The notes beneath the pieces are model-generated. The model was not told where the DNA came from and did no database searches. It was given only the letters and a program-made list of their open reading frames with translations. The position numbers and the translations under genes were made by a program. Source: Oscillibacter sp. (GTDB lineage Bacteria > Bacillota > Clostridia > Oscillospirales > Oscillospiraceae). Taken from it: a stretch of DNA of 64,000 nucleotides. Positions 16,231-24,363 of the stretch are shown here, in pieces; within the stretch, counting starts at the first letter, position 1, and every line of letters starts with the position of its first letter. The stretch spans positions 1-64,000 of the forward strand of contig JAAWGR010000003.1 in the NCBI GenBank assembly GCA_022795445.1. The letters run 5' to 3'.

Positions 16231-17928
16231 TTAAGCCTTTGCGCTGTCAAGGGTTTCCCGGTATGTTGTTGCTGCGTCCAACAGTTCCCCAGCGCTCTCC
16301 AACAGGGCCTCTGTAACCTTGGAGCCGCCGGTGATCCGTGCCAGTTCTTCTTTCCGGCGTTCCCGGTCCAGAAGGACAACCTGGGTAAATGTCCGTCCTT
16401 TACGCTCCCCCTTCTCAACAGAAAAATGCGTGTCCGCCATAGCCGCCAGCTGCGGAAGATGGGTGACGCAAAGCACCTGCTTCCGACGGCTCACCTGCGC
16501 CAGCTTTTCTGCAACCTTTTGGGCCGCCCGGCCAGATACGCCCGTATCCACTTCGTCAAACACCAGCGTGCCAATGGCCTCCTGCTCCGCTAGAACATTT
16601 TTTAATGCCAGCATAATCCGCGCCAGCTCGCCGCCAGAAGCGATTTTGGCAATCGGTTTCAGATCCTCTCCTGCATTAGCGGACATCAAAAACCGTACAA
16701 TGTCGCAGCCGTCAGGAGAGGGCTCTTTTTCCGTAAATTCGATCGCAAACCGAACACGGTTCATATCCAAATCCCGCAATTCCTTCTGAATCCGTGCTTC
16801 CAGTTCCTGTGCCGCTTTCCTGCGGGCTTCGGTCAGCTCCTTGCCGACAGTAAGGACTTCTTTTTGCACCTTCTTCAGTTTCTGCTCCAAACGGATCAGC
16901 GTATCATCTGCTGTTTCGATAGCGTCCAGTTCTTTTTGACACTTGTCCAGATAGTCCAACATATCCTGTACGGTTGCGCCGTACTTCTTTTTCAGCCGAT
17001 ACAACTGGTCTGTACGGCTCTCTGCCGCATCCAACTCCTCCGGGGAAAAGTCAAACGAACTCCGCAAATCCCGCACAGTTTCCGCCAGATCGTAAGCTTC
17101 GCTTTGCAATGCGCCTAAACGGTTGTATACATCTAAAACCGCGTCATCCAGCGTCCGGATGCTGGACAGCGCCGCTTCTGCATCTCCCAATTGGCCTACC
17201 GCTCCAACGCTGTCATCATCTCCGTTAAGGCAGTAATCCGCGCCTGTAAGGGCCGTAAGATATTTTTCACCGTTCCGCAAAAGATTTCGGCGGGCCTCCA
17301 GTTCTTCTTCCTCACCCGGCTGCAGTTCCGCCCGCTCCAACTCGTCGATCTGAAACCGTAAGCTGTCCACCCGGCGAGCCTTCTCTGCCTCATCCATTTG
17401 CAGGGCGTTGATCTGGCTCCGCAGCTCCGCCATGGAAGCGTACACCCTTCGGTACGCCTCCAAGGGAGCGTCTGTCCGCCCGAAACGGTCCAAGTAAGCG
17501 CCATGTTGTTCCTCGTCCAAAAGCTGAGTTCCATCGTGCTGGCCGTGTATATTCAGAAGTTCTCCGCCGATTTGCCGCAGCTGGGCTACGGTCAACGGCC
17601 GTCCATTCACCCGGCAGGCGTTTTTTCCATCGCCGGAAATTTCCCGCTGCAACAGCAAATTCCCATCCTCGTCAGGAGCAAAACCATTTTCCGCCAATCC
17701 AGGCAAATCTTCTGGAACGCCGGAAAATTCCGCGCTAACAAAGGCCTTCACCGCACCGGTACGGATCAAATCCCTGGAAGTGCGTCCACCCAAGACGGCG
17801 CCCATAGCGTCGATGACGATGGATTTGCCTGCGCCAGTCTCACCAGTGAGGGCGTTAAAGCCTGGGTGAAATTGGATATCTGCCTCTTCGATGACCGCAA
17901 TATTTTCAATGTGCAGCAATTCCAGCAT
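16231..17928 (-). CDS. recN: DNA repair protein RecN
   Basis: SMC-like ATPase acting early in double-strand break repair. 565 residues: N-terminal MLELLHIENIAVIEEADI and Walker A GETGAGKSI, long coiled-coil arms (about 150-360), the ABC signature region (IASGGELARIMLALK), Walker B (LVFDEVDTGVSG) and the H-loop VTHLPQLAA. The start at 17928 is set by the conserved N-terminus and GGAGAG upstream; the frame is open further up for 50 codons without family similarity. Last gene of the dxs-tlyA-nadK-argR-recN order. Confidence 0.96.
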   Translation of the reverse strand: MLELLHIENIAVIEEADIQFHPGFNALTGETGAGKSIVIDAMGAVLGGRTSRDLIRTGAVKAFVSAEFSGVPEDLPGLAENGFAPDEDGNLLLQREISGDGKNACRVNGRPLTVAQLRQIGGELLNIHGQHDGTQLLDEEQHGAYLDRFGRTDAPLEAYRRVYASMAELRSQINALQMDEAEKARRVDSLRFQIDELERAELQPGEEEELEARRNLLRNGEKYLTALTGADYCLNGDDDSVGAVGQLGDAEAALSSIRTLDDAVLDVYNRLGALQSEAYDLAETVRDLRSSFDFSPEELDAAESRTDQLYRLKKKYGATVQDMLDYLDKCQKELDAIETADDTLIRLEQKLKKVQKEVLTVGKELTEARRKAAQELEARIQKELRDLDMNRVRFAIEFTEKEPSPDGCDIVRFLMSANAGEDLKPIAKIASGGELARIMLALKNVLAEQEAIGTLVFDEVDTGVSGRAAQKVAEKLAQVSRRKQVLCVTHLPQLAAMADTHFSVEKGERKGRTFTQVVLLDRERRKEELARITGGSKVTEALLESAGELLDAATTYRETLDSAKA

Positions 17929-18255
17929 CCCGATCTCTCCTCTCCCCGTCCTGCGGGGAATATTTCGCAAAAAGAATAAATATATCCTATCAACAGAAGC
18001 AAAAATCTTCAAATTACAAAGCGCAAACACGCTATGCCGCAGCCTTCGCAGCAGTATAGTATCAACTACAAAGGGCACCGCAGCAGCGACAGCGGAAATA
18101 AACGCAGCGTCAAATCAGAGTGGTCTTCCCATTTGCAGGAGTAGAAGCCAATCACCATCACCGAACTCAAGCCCCTATAAACCTTCGTCTTTTTTCTTTT
18201 GGAAGAAAAAAGAAAACGGGGAATTCAAATCTGCCAGCCATTGCAAAATGGCGAA
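17929..18255. other. Gene-free stretch between argR and recN
   Basis: 327 bases with no convincing gene on either strand. It contains an AT-rich perfect inverted repeat, TCTTTTTTCTT/AAGAAAAAAGA (18188-18198 and 18203-18213, 4-base loop). No T-run follows the hairpin on the minus strand, so it is not a standard terminator. In many Firmicutes argR and recN are much closer, so this gap is longer than usual. Confidence 0.6.
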
Positions 18256-18705
18256 TCAAAGCATCGCTTTTAGTTCCTCGCAGAAATCGGAGGCAGTTTC
18301 GGTGTCCTTCATCAGCAAAAACGCTGTGTCGTCCCCGGCCAAGGAGCCAACCATATAGGGAAGCTCCATATGATCCAACGCAGAACACGCCGCACTCGCC
18401 AGCCCCGGCATCGTCTTGATTACAACCATGTTTTGGGCACAGGCAATGCTCAAAATGCTCTCACGAAAAATCGTTTGCAGCTTCTCAGCAACATTCAGCT
18501 TCGTCCGGTTGCCGGACACCGCATATTTGTACATTCCCTGACCTACCGGCTCCTTAATCAAATGCAGCTGCTTAATATCCCGGGAAATCGTTGCCTGGGT
18601 ACTGTGGATACCCCGCTCCTGAAGGCGGACAAGAAGCTGTTCCTGCGTCTCAATATTCTCCTGGGCAATAATCTCTAAAATCATAGTTTGACGGTCATTT
18701 TTCAT
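18256..18705 (-). CDS. argR: Arginine repressor ArgR
   Basis: Arginine-sensing transcription regulator. The 149-residue protein has a winged-helix N-terminus with the family signature HSTQATISRDIKQL and a C-terminal oligomerisation/arginine-binding domain containing GDDTAFL. The start at 18705 overlaps the nadK stop as ATGA (4 bases), with GGAAGG upstream. The tlyA-nadK-argR-recN order is conserved across Firmicutes and suggests one transcript. Confidence 0.97.
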   Translation of the reverse strand: MKNDRQTMILEIIAQENIETQEQLLVRLQERGIHSTQATISRDIKQLHLIKEPVGQGMYKYAVSGNRTKLNVAEKLQTIFRESILSIACAQNMVVIKTMPGLASAACSALDHMELPYMVGSLAGDDTAFLLMKDTETASDFCEELKAML

Positions 18706-19580
18706 CCTTCCAGCCCCCCTGGCAGCATTTTTCGGGCAAAAATCTCGCAAAAACTCCGCTCCGACAGGCGCACCAGCCGCGTCACATACTTCGACCGCCG
18801 CACCTGTATCTTGTCATCAGCCCGGAGAGCAAAGGCCCGGCTCTCATCCACAAATAAATATACTGGCTTCCGCCCATTCCGCTCCAGTTCCACCGTCAGC
18901 GTATGTTCCGGCGAAAGGACATACGACGAAAAACGCATGTTGTGGATGCAGATCGGGCAGACAACCATCGTCTGCGCCACCGGCTCTACTACCGGTCCGC
19001 CTGCCGACAAAGAGTAAGCCGTGGAACCTGTAGGCGTGGCAACAATCACGCCATCCCCGGCGATGTCGGCCAGGTGCCGCCCATCCGAAGAAATTTTCAG
19101 ATGGATAACATGCGAGATCGGACCCTCCCGGATGACCGCATCGTTTAATCCCAAATTTGTATAAATCTGCCGTCCGTCCCGGAACACCGACACATCCAGC
19201 ATCATCCTCTGCTCCAGCTCAAAATTCCAATCCTTCAGTTTCCGCAGCGCTCCCAGCTCCCCGGCTTCCAGCTCTGCCACAAACCCGAGGCCGCCCATAT
19301 TTACGCCTAAAACCGGCATCTTATGCAGCGCCGCCAGCTTCGCAAGATGCAAGATCGTACCGTCGCCGCCGAAGGTAATCAGCAAATCCGCCCCCTTCAG
19401 CTCCTGGGGCAAAGGCTGTACGTCATAACCGGCAAAGGCCCCTTCCTTCCGGTCCCGGAAGGGGGAACAAACCACAATCTGAAACCCCAGCTCCCGCAGG
19501 ATGCCCTCCGCTGCGCGGGTTGCTTTCATACCCTGGTCCCGGTTAGGATTGGGACACAGGATAATTTTTTTTGGATTCAT
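18702..19580 (-). CDS. nadK: NAD kinase
   Basis: Makes NADP from NAD and ATP. The 292-residue protein carries the GGDGTILHLAKL nucleotide motif, LGVNMGGLGF, and the GDGVIVATPTGSTAYSLSAGGP block of the family. The stop of tlyA and the start of nadK share one base (TGATG), and argR overlaps its end by 4 bases. Confidence 0.98.
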   Translation of the reverse strand: MNPKKIILCPNPNRDQGMKATRAAEGILRELGFQIVVCSPFRDRKEGAFAGYDVQPLPQELKGADLLITFGGDGTILHLAKLAALHKMPVLGVNMGGLGFVAELEAGELGALRKLKDWNFELEQRMMLDVSVFRDGRQIYTNLGLNDAVIREGPISHVIHLKISSDGRHLADIAGDGVIVATPTGSTAYSLSAGGPVVEPVAQTMVVCPICIHNMRFSSYVLSPEHTLTVELERNGRKPVYLFVDESRAFALRADDKIQVRRSKYVTRLVRLSERSFCEIFARKMLPGGLEG

Positions 19581-20398
19581 CAGGCGTTCTCCTCTCCGTG
19601 TTCCGTCAACATCACATGAGATTCCCGTACCAAAGCTTCCAGCTCAAAGTGTCCAGATTCTCTCTTGCTTTTTTCCAAAAATCCAAGATATTCGATATTC
19701 CCCTCCGGGCCGCGGATTGGCGAATACGTCAGCCCACAAACAGCAAACCCAGCCTCTGCCGTATGGGTTTGGAAGTTCTCTAAAACCTCCAAGTGTACTG
19801 CCGGGTCCCGGACAACGCCCTTCTTCCCGACCTTCTCCCGGCCCGCCTCAAACTGCGGCTTCACCAGCGACACCACATGTCCGCCCTCCCGCAGCAGCGC
19901 TGCCAGAGGCGGCAGGATCAATTTCAAGGATATAAAACTCACGTCTACTGACGCAAAATCCAGCGGTTCCGGAATCTGCTCCCGACTGAGGTACCGGGCG
20001 TTCGTCCGCTCCAAGCAGACCACCCGCGGGTCCGTCCGCAGCTTCCAGGCTAGCTGCCCCCGTCCTACATCCACAGCATACACCTTTGCCGCACCGTTTT
20101 GCAGCATGCAATCTGTAAAACCGCCGGTAGATGCGCCAATATCACCGCAGGTTGTTTCTTTCAGATCAATCGGGAAAACCGTCATAGCCTTCTCCAGCTT
20201 CAAGCCGCCCCGGCTCACGTACCGCAGGCCACCCCGCACTTCGATTTCCGCTTCGGTGGGAACTGCTGTGCCAGGCTTGTCCACCCGGCGGCCAGCTACA
20301 TACACCTGACCGCTCATAATCACTGCTTGGGCCCGCTGGCGGGTTTCTTCCAGGCCCCGCTCTACCAGCAGAACATCCAACCGCATTTTACTGCTCAT
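19580..20398 (-). CDS. tlyA: TlyA family rRNA 2'-O-methyltransferase
   Basis: 272-residue protein with an N-terminal S4 RNA-binding domain (MRLDVLLVERGLEETRQRAQ) and an FtsJ-like SAM-binding methyltransferase domain (CGDIGASTGGFTDCML, AVDVGRGQL). In other bacteria TlyA 2'-O-methylates 16S and 23S rRNA. The start at 20398 has GGAGG 9 bases upstream and overlaps the end of dxs by 11 bases, giving coupled translation. A second Met four codons later is possible. Confidence 0.94.
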   Translation of the reverse strand: MSSKMRLDVLLVERGLEETRQRAQAVIMSGQVYVAGRRVDKPGTAVPTEAEIEVRGGLRYVSRGGLKLEKAMTVFPIDLKETTCGDIGASTGGFTDCMLQNGAAKVYAVDVGRGQLAWKLRTDPRVVCLERTNARYLSREQIPEPLDFASVDVSFISLKLILPPLAALLREGGHVVSLVKPQFEAGREKVGKKGVVRDPAVHLEVLENFQTHTAEAGFAVCGLTYSPIRGPEGNIEYLGFLEKSKRESGHFELEALVRESHVMLTEHGEENA

Positions 20399-22244
20399 GC
20401 ACTTTCGCCTCCCGCACGGCTCCAGCAATACCAGCGGCGTCCAGCTTGAACCGGTGCTCCAGCTGAGACACGCTGCCCTCCGAGGCAAACACGCCGCCCA
20501 GATTTTGTAAAATCAAACGCTTGGGGGAGCATCCCCCCTCCGCCAGCGCCGAAGCTGCCCGCTGACCCACGCATCCCTCGCCAAAGGAATCCTCTATCAC
20601 CAGCAGAAGCTCCGTTTTGCAGAACTCGCACAAAGACGCAGCGTCCAATGGCGCAATCCGGTTCAGCTTGACTACTTCTGCTTCGACGCCCTCTTTTGCC
20701 AACCGTTCCGCCGCTTCTAACGCATGGTTGATCAGCACGCCATAAGTCAGCAGTGTCACATCCCCACCTTCCCGCAGGCGTACCGCCGCTTGTGCCGATG
20801 TGTTCTTCTGAAAAGCGCCCTCGCTTCCCCGCGGATAACGTACCGCTACTGGACCAGAAATCTCAAATAATGCCTGACGCAGCATCTGCCGCAGTTCCGC
20901 AAAATTCGCCGGGCACAACACCGTAAAACCAGGAATTCCCGGCAGAAACAACGAATCGAAACAGCCATGGTGGGTTTCGCCATCAGCACCCACCAGCCCT
21001 GCGCGGTCGACGCCTAACACAACGTGCAGATTCTCCAAAGCAACATCATGGATCAGCATATCATAGCCTCGCTGCAAAAACGTCGAGTATACCGCAAAAA
21101 CTGGGATCATCCCTTGCGCCGCAAGACCCGCCGACATGGAAACGCCATGCCCTTCCGCAATGCCAACATCGAAAAAACGGCCTGGAAAACGCTGCGCAAA
21201 GTCGGTCAAACCAGTGCCGTCCGCCATCGCCGCCGTAATCGCACATATGCGGCTGTCATGCTGTGCACAGTCCGCCAAGGTTTGACCAAACACGCTGGAA
21301 AAACTCTCGCCTGACGGCTTTTTCACAAGCCCTGTCGCCGGATCAAAGGGGCTGACGCCATGGAATTTATCCGGGTTCTTTTCCGCATACGGATACCCCT
21401 TACCCTTGACCGTATTCACATGGACCAATACCGGACAATGCAGCTCCCGCGCCCAGGTCAGCACGTCGCAAAGACGCGGCAGATCATGGCCGTCGATTGG
21501 GCCAAGGTAGGTAAAGCCCATATCCTCGAACAGTGTGCTCCCAGGCCACAGTGTCCGTTTCAGCCAAGTCTTTACACCGTGGTTGAAACGGTAGAGACGT
21601 TTTTTCGCCGGTTCCCGCCCAAATAGGCTCCGGTACCATTTTTTTAAATGATAATAGGCCGGTTTCGACCGCAGCTTTGCCAAATGTCGCGGAATTGCGC
21701 CTACATTACAGTTGATAGACATCCCATTATCGTTTAAGATCACAATGAGAGGTTCACCGGAGGCCCCAGCGTTATTCAAACCCTCGTATGCAAGACCGCC
21801 CGTTAACGCTCCGTCACCAATCAACGCCAGCACGCTGTAATTTTCTTTTTGCAGTGTCCGTGCCCGGGCTATACCCAGGGCCACGGACACCGAGTTGGAT
21901 GCATGGCCTGCAACAAACGCGTCGTGAATGCTCTCCCGAGGCTTTGGAAATCCCGACAAACCGTTGTACTGCCGGAGTTCGCCAAACTGCTCCCGCCGTC
22001 CTGTCAGGATTTTATGCACATAGCATTGGTGGCCCACATCAAAGACAAGCCGATCCTGTTCTGTGTCAAACACCCGGTGAATGGCCACAGTCAGCTCTAC
22101 CGCCCCCAGATTGGAGGCCAGATGCCCACCGGTTTCCGAGACACTTTTCACAAGAAATTCCCGCAGCTCTTCACAGAGCTGGGGAAGCTGGTCCGCAGGC
22201 AGTTTGCGCACGCCCGCAGGGGAATGAATCGTTTCCAGCAGCAT
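20388..22244 (-). CDS. dxs: 1-deoxy-D-xylulose-5-phosphate synthase
   Basis: TPP-dependent first enzyme of the MEP isoprenoid pathway, joining pyruvate and glyceraldehyde 3-phosphate. 618 residues with the LASNLGAVELTVAIHRVFD N-terminal block, the TPP motif GDGALTGG...NDN, the central GTGLTDFAQRFPGRFFDVGIAEGH region and the C-terminal transketolase domain. AGAAGGAGG precedes the ATG. It lies 14 bases behind the OLE-associated membrane protein, as in other OLE RNA loci. Confidence 0.98.
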   Translation of the reverse strand: MLLETIHSPAGVRKLPADQLPQLCEELREFLVKSVSETGGHLASNLGAVELTVAIHRVFDTEQDRLVFDVGHQCYVHKILTGRREQFGELRQYNGLSGFPKPRESIHDAFVAGHASNSVSVALGIARARTLQKENYSVLALIGDGALTGGLAYEGLNNAGASGEPLIVILNDNGMSINCNVGAIPRHLAKLRSKPAYYHLKKWYRSLFGREPAKKRLYRFNHGVKTWLKRTLWPGSTLFEDMGFTYLGPIDGHDLPRLCDVLTWARELHCPVLVHVNTVKGKGYPYAEKNPDKFHGVSPFDPATGLVKKPSGESFSSVFGQTLADCAQHDSRICAITAAMADGTGLTDFAQRFPGRFFDVGIAEGHGVSMSAGLAAQGMIPVFAVYSTFLQRGYDMLIHDVALENLHVVLGVDRAGLVGADGETHHGCFDSLFLPGIPGFTVLCPANFAELRQMLRQALFEISGPVAVRYPRGSEGAFQKNTSAQAAVRLREGGDVTLLTYGVLINHALEAAERLAKEGVEAEVVKLNRIAPLDAASLCEFCKTELLLVIEDSFGEGCVGQRAASALAEGGCSPKRLILQNLGGVFASEGSVSQLEHRFKLDAAGIAGAVREAKVHEQ

Positions 22245-22258
22245 GACCAGCCTCCTTC

Positions 22259-22801
22259 TCAGCGATGGAATATGTGCAGGACTCGCCCGGCACAGTAAAC
22301 CACCTTTGTGCTCCGCTGGATGGCAAAAGCCTTACCCAGAGCTTTACCGCCAATAGTCAAACCAGAGATCAACGCCGTTACGCCAACAGAGAGCAGCACC
22401 GTCCGCAGGTTCAACGCCCGCTGGAGCTGCGTGACAATCACCGCCCCTGTAGCGCCGCTGACTATGCCGCAGATGTCACCCACCACATCATTGCACACGC
22501 TGGACACCCGGCTGGCGTTCCGCAGCAGGAGCAGGGCTTCCTTCGCGCCCTTCTCCTTGTGGGCGGCCATGGCGTGGAAGGGTTTTGCGTCCGCCGATGT
22601 CACCGCCACGCCAATCACATCGAATAGAATGCCAAGGCCGATAAATAGCGCAAGCATCAAAAGAGCGGCCGCCATGCCCGCGCCGTCCAGCATCGATTCC
22701 GAAGCCAGACTCAGCGCGGCCGATAGGGCCACCGCCATAAAAAAGACTGTAAAGGCCCAACGGTATTGGGCGGACGCTCCGTTTTTCTTTTTCTTGCTCA
22801 A
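22259..22801 (-). CDS. oapA: OLE-associated protein OapA (DUF21-like membrane protein)
   Basis: 180-residue integral membrane protein with a basic N-terminus (MSKKKKNG) and about four hydrophobic segments (roughly 15-35, 41-66, 108-128, 132-152). The core FIGLGILFDVIGVAVTSADAKPFHAMAAHKEKGAKEAL followed by NDVVGDICGIVSG is DUF21-like; the latter holds the D-x3-D pair known as conserved in the OLE RNA partner. It sits between a 650-nt structured RNA locus and dxs, exactly the published position of OapA in Firmicutes. OapA dimers bind OLE RNA and anchor it at the membrane. Automated annotation often calls this protein a CorB-like transporter. Function by family and position. Confidence 0.87.
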   Translation of the reverse strand: MSKKKKNGASAQYRWAFTVFFMAVALSAALSLASESMLDGAGMAAALLMLALFIGLGILFDVIGVAVTSADAKPFHAMAAHKEKGAKEALLLLRNASRVSSVCNDVVGDICGIVSGATGAVIVTQLQRALNLRTVLLSVGVTALISGLTIGGKALGKAFAIQRSTKVVYCAGRVLHIFHR

Positions 22802-22863
22802 AGAGAAACCTCCATCGAAATCCTCCGCCCTTTTCCCAGAACGGAAGCCAAAAACAAGGAAAG

Positions 22864-23516
22864 CGCTAAGCAGCGGCGGCAGAAAAAGTAAATCTTACGG
22901 CTTAGGTACGGGCTGGATTTCCCCACAGCGCACCTCTCGTTGCCGATGGAGGCGGTTTCCCTTTCAGCGCTGCGGCGCGGCGTCGCCTGTCCGCGCTGCC
23001 CGACTGCCACTTAGTCCGCACTGCAATCCTTTTTCTGCCCCATTCAGACAGCCTAGGTGATTTCCACCACAGTCTATCCGTTTCTTTAGCCTCTTTTGCA
23101 GAACGGGTTTCAAAGGGCGATCACGGAACCGCCCTGGCCGGGGCGAAGCCGCGTAGTTCCCAAATCCACCCGCCCCACTCAAGGCAGGCTACGGCTGCAC
23201 ACAGCGTTACGGCCCATAAGACCGATGCACCGCATTGCAGGTTCACAATCTGCTTCGTACACGGGCCGGAAATACCACAATGGGAGTACGTCCATGCACA
23301 AGAACAGGTCTCCACGAAAACAGGGTCGGATTGACCATGCCATTGGAAAGCGCCCTGAATCCGCAAGCGCACATTGTGCGCTTCCCCCCAGCACCCACCC
23401 AAAACTGGGCGTATCAAGCAGGCACCATGGGTTTCATCGATGTGCCCTTTAGAGGATTTTTAGGCCCTCCTTAGGAAACGGCAGATCTGACTAGAATACT
23501 GCGCCGCCGCTTAGCA
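22864..23516 (-). ncRNA. ole: OLE RNA (ornate, large, extremophilic RNA)
   Basis: About 650 bases without a gene, upstream of oapA on the same strand. The two ends pair: GCTAAGC then GGCGGC at the 5' end (23515-23509, 23508-23503) match GCCGCC and GCTTAGC at the 3' end (22880-22875, 22871-22865) with one 3-base bulge. An alternative or internal 11-bp stem joins 22878-22888 and 23029-23039, and a hairpin stem AAGCGCA/TGCGCTT lies at 23375-23393. A sigma-A promoter ends 7 bases before the inferred 5' end. OLE RNAs average about 610 nt and occur between ispA/other genes and oapA-dxs in spore-forming Firmicutes. I could not align it to the OLE covariance model, so identity rests on context, length and structure. 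Confidence 0.85.
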
Positions 23517-23522
23517 TTTCTT

Positions 23523-23551
23523 AGTATAGCACAGAATTGATAAATATACAA
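23523..23551 (-). promoter_or_regulatory. Promoter of the OLE RNA operon
   Basis: On the minus strand TTGTAT (23551-23546) and TATACT (23528-23523) are 17 bases apart. The predicted start near 23516 falls on the first base pair of the OLE terminal stem, so transcription start and RNA structure agree. Confidence 0.65.
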
Positions 23552-23570
23552 TATATACCGTATACAAATT

Positions 23571-23602
23571 TTCGGAGTGTGAACGCCGATGTTTCACACT
23601 CC
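23571..23602 (-). terminator. Hairpin after rluB, probable weak terminator
   Basis: Directly behind the rluB stop the minus strand reads CGGAGTGTGAA, a 9-base loop, TTCACACTCCG, then AAAATTTG. The 11-bp stem is strong but the T-run is short, so some readthrough into the OLE operon is possible. Confidence 0.6.
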
Positions 23603-23604
23603 GA

Positions 23605-24321
23605 TCAATTTTCTGCTTTCAATGCCTGGATTTCCGCCGGAAATAAGTACCGCCATTGGCCGCTCCGCAGGCGGCCCAAGGACAGGGTGTGTTCCCTGAC
23701 GCGCCGCAGCCGCGCCACCTCCAGCCCACAGGCGGCGCACATTCGGCGGACCTGCCGGTTTTTGCCCTCGTGGATGGTAATCGAGAGTTTTAACAACGCT
23801 TCCTTCGTTTCCCAGTGCAGAAATTTGACTTGCGCGGGACGGATCGGTTCGCCGTTCAAGTCGGTGACCTGGGCAAGACGCTCCACTGCGTCCTCCACTT
23901 CACCGCGCACCCAGACATGGTAAACCTTGGGCGTTTCATAACGGGGATGCAGCAGGCGTTGGGCAAGATCGCCATCATTCGTCAACAGCAGCAGCCCCTC
24001 GGAATCCAGGTCCAGCCGTCCAACTGGGTAAACCCTTGTCCCACAGTCTTTCACCAAATCTGCAACCGTCCTTCGCCCCTTTTCATCAGAGAGCGTCGTC
24101 ACATAGCCTCGGGGCTTGTTCAACAGAATATAAACTGGCTCTGCCTTTGAAGCCAAGGGCTTGCCGTCCAGACGAACGTCGTCCTGCTCCAGGTCGGCCC
24201 GTTGGCCAAGGAGGGCTGTCTGGCCATTTACGGTCACACGACCAGCGGTAATGTACATTTCCGCCGTCCTCCGAGAACACACCCCTGCTGCCGACAGCAA
24301 TTTTTGCAGCCGTTCCTCCAT
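23605..24321 (-). CDS. rluB: Pseudouridine synthase, RluB/RsuA family
   Basis: rRNA pseudouridine synthase of 238 residues. An N-terminal S4 domain (ERLQKLLSAAGVCSRRTAEMYI) is followed by the catalytic core NKPRGYVTT and VGRLDLDSEGLLLLTNDG with the active-site Asp in GRLD, and the HEGKNRQVRRM motif. The position at the end of the scpA-scpB operon is the common place of rluB in Firmicutes; the exact rRNA target (23S U2605 in the family) is inferred. Confidence 0.92.
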   Translation of the reverse strand: MEERLQKLLSAAGVCSRRTAEMYITAGRVTVNGQTALLGQRADLEQDDVRLDGKPLASKAEPVYILLNKPRGYVTTLSDEKGRRTVADLVKDCGTRVYPVGRLDLDSEGLLLLTNDGDLAQRLLHPRYETPKVYHVWVRGEVEDAVERLAQVTDLNGEPIRPAQVKFLHWETKEALLKLSITIHEGKNRQVRRMCAACGLEVARLRRVREHTLSLGRLRSGQWRYLFPAEIQALKAEN

Positions 24322-24363
24322 CCAAAATACCCCCGTAGGGGCCGGGTTTCACCCCGGCCCGTT

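Noticed and set aside
22259..22801. Magnesium/cobalt transporter CorB
   Set aside because: The protein has only a DUF21-like core and no CBS or CorC domains; 180 residues and the RNA-dxs neighbourhood fit OapA better.
22864..23516. tmRNA, RNase P RNA or 6S RNA
   Set aside because: No alanine-tRNA-like ends of tmRNA, no GAGGAAAGUC core of RNase P RNA, and too long for 6S RNA; the oapA-dxs context points to OLE.
22802..23604. Small open frames in the OLE RNA region
   Set aside because: Short, mutually overlapping on both strands, without SD or similarity; the structured RNA explains the region.
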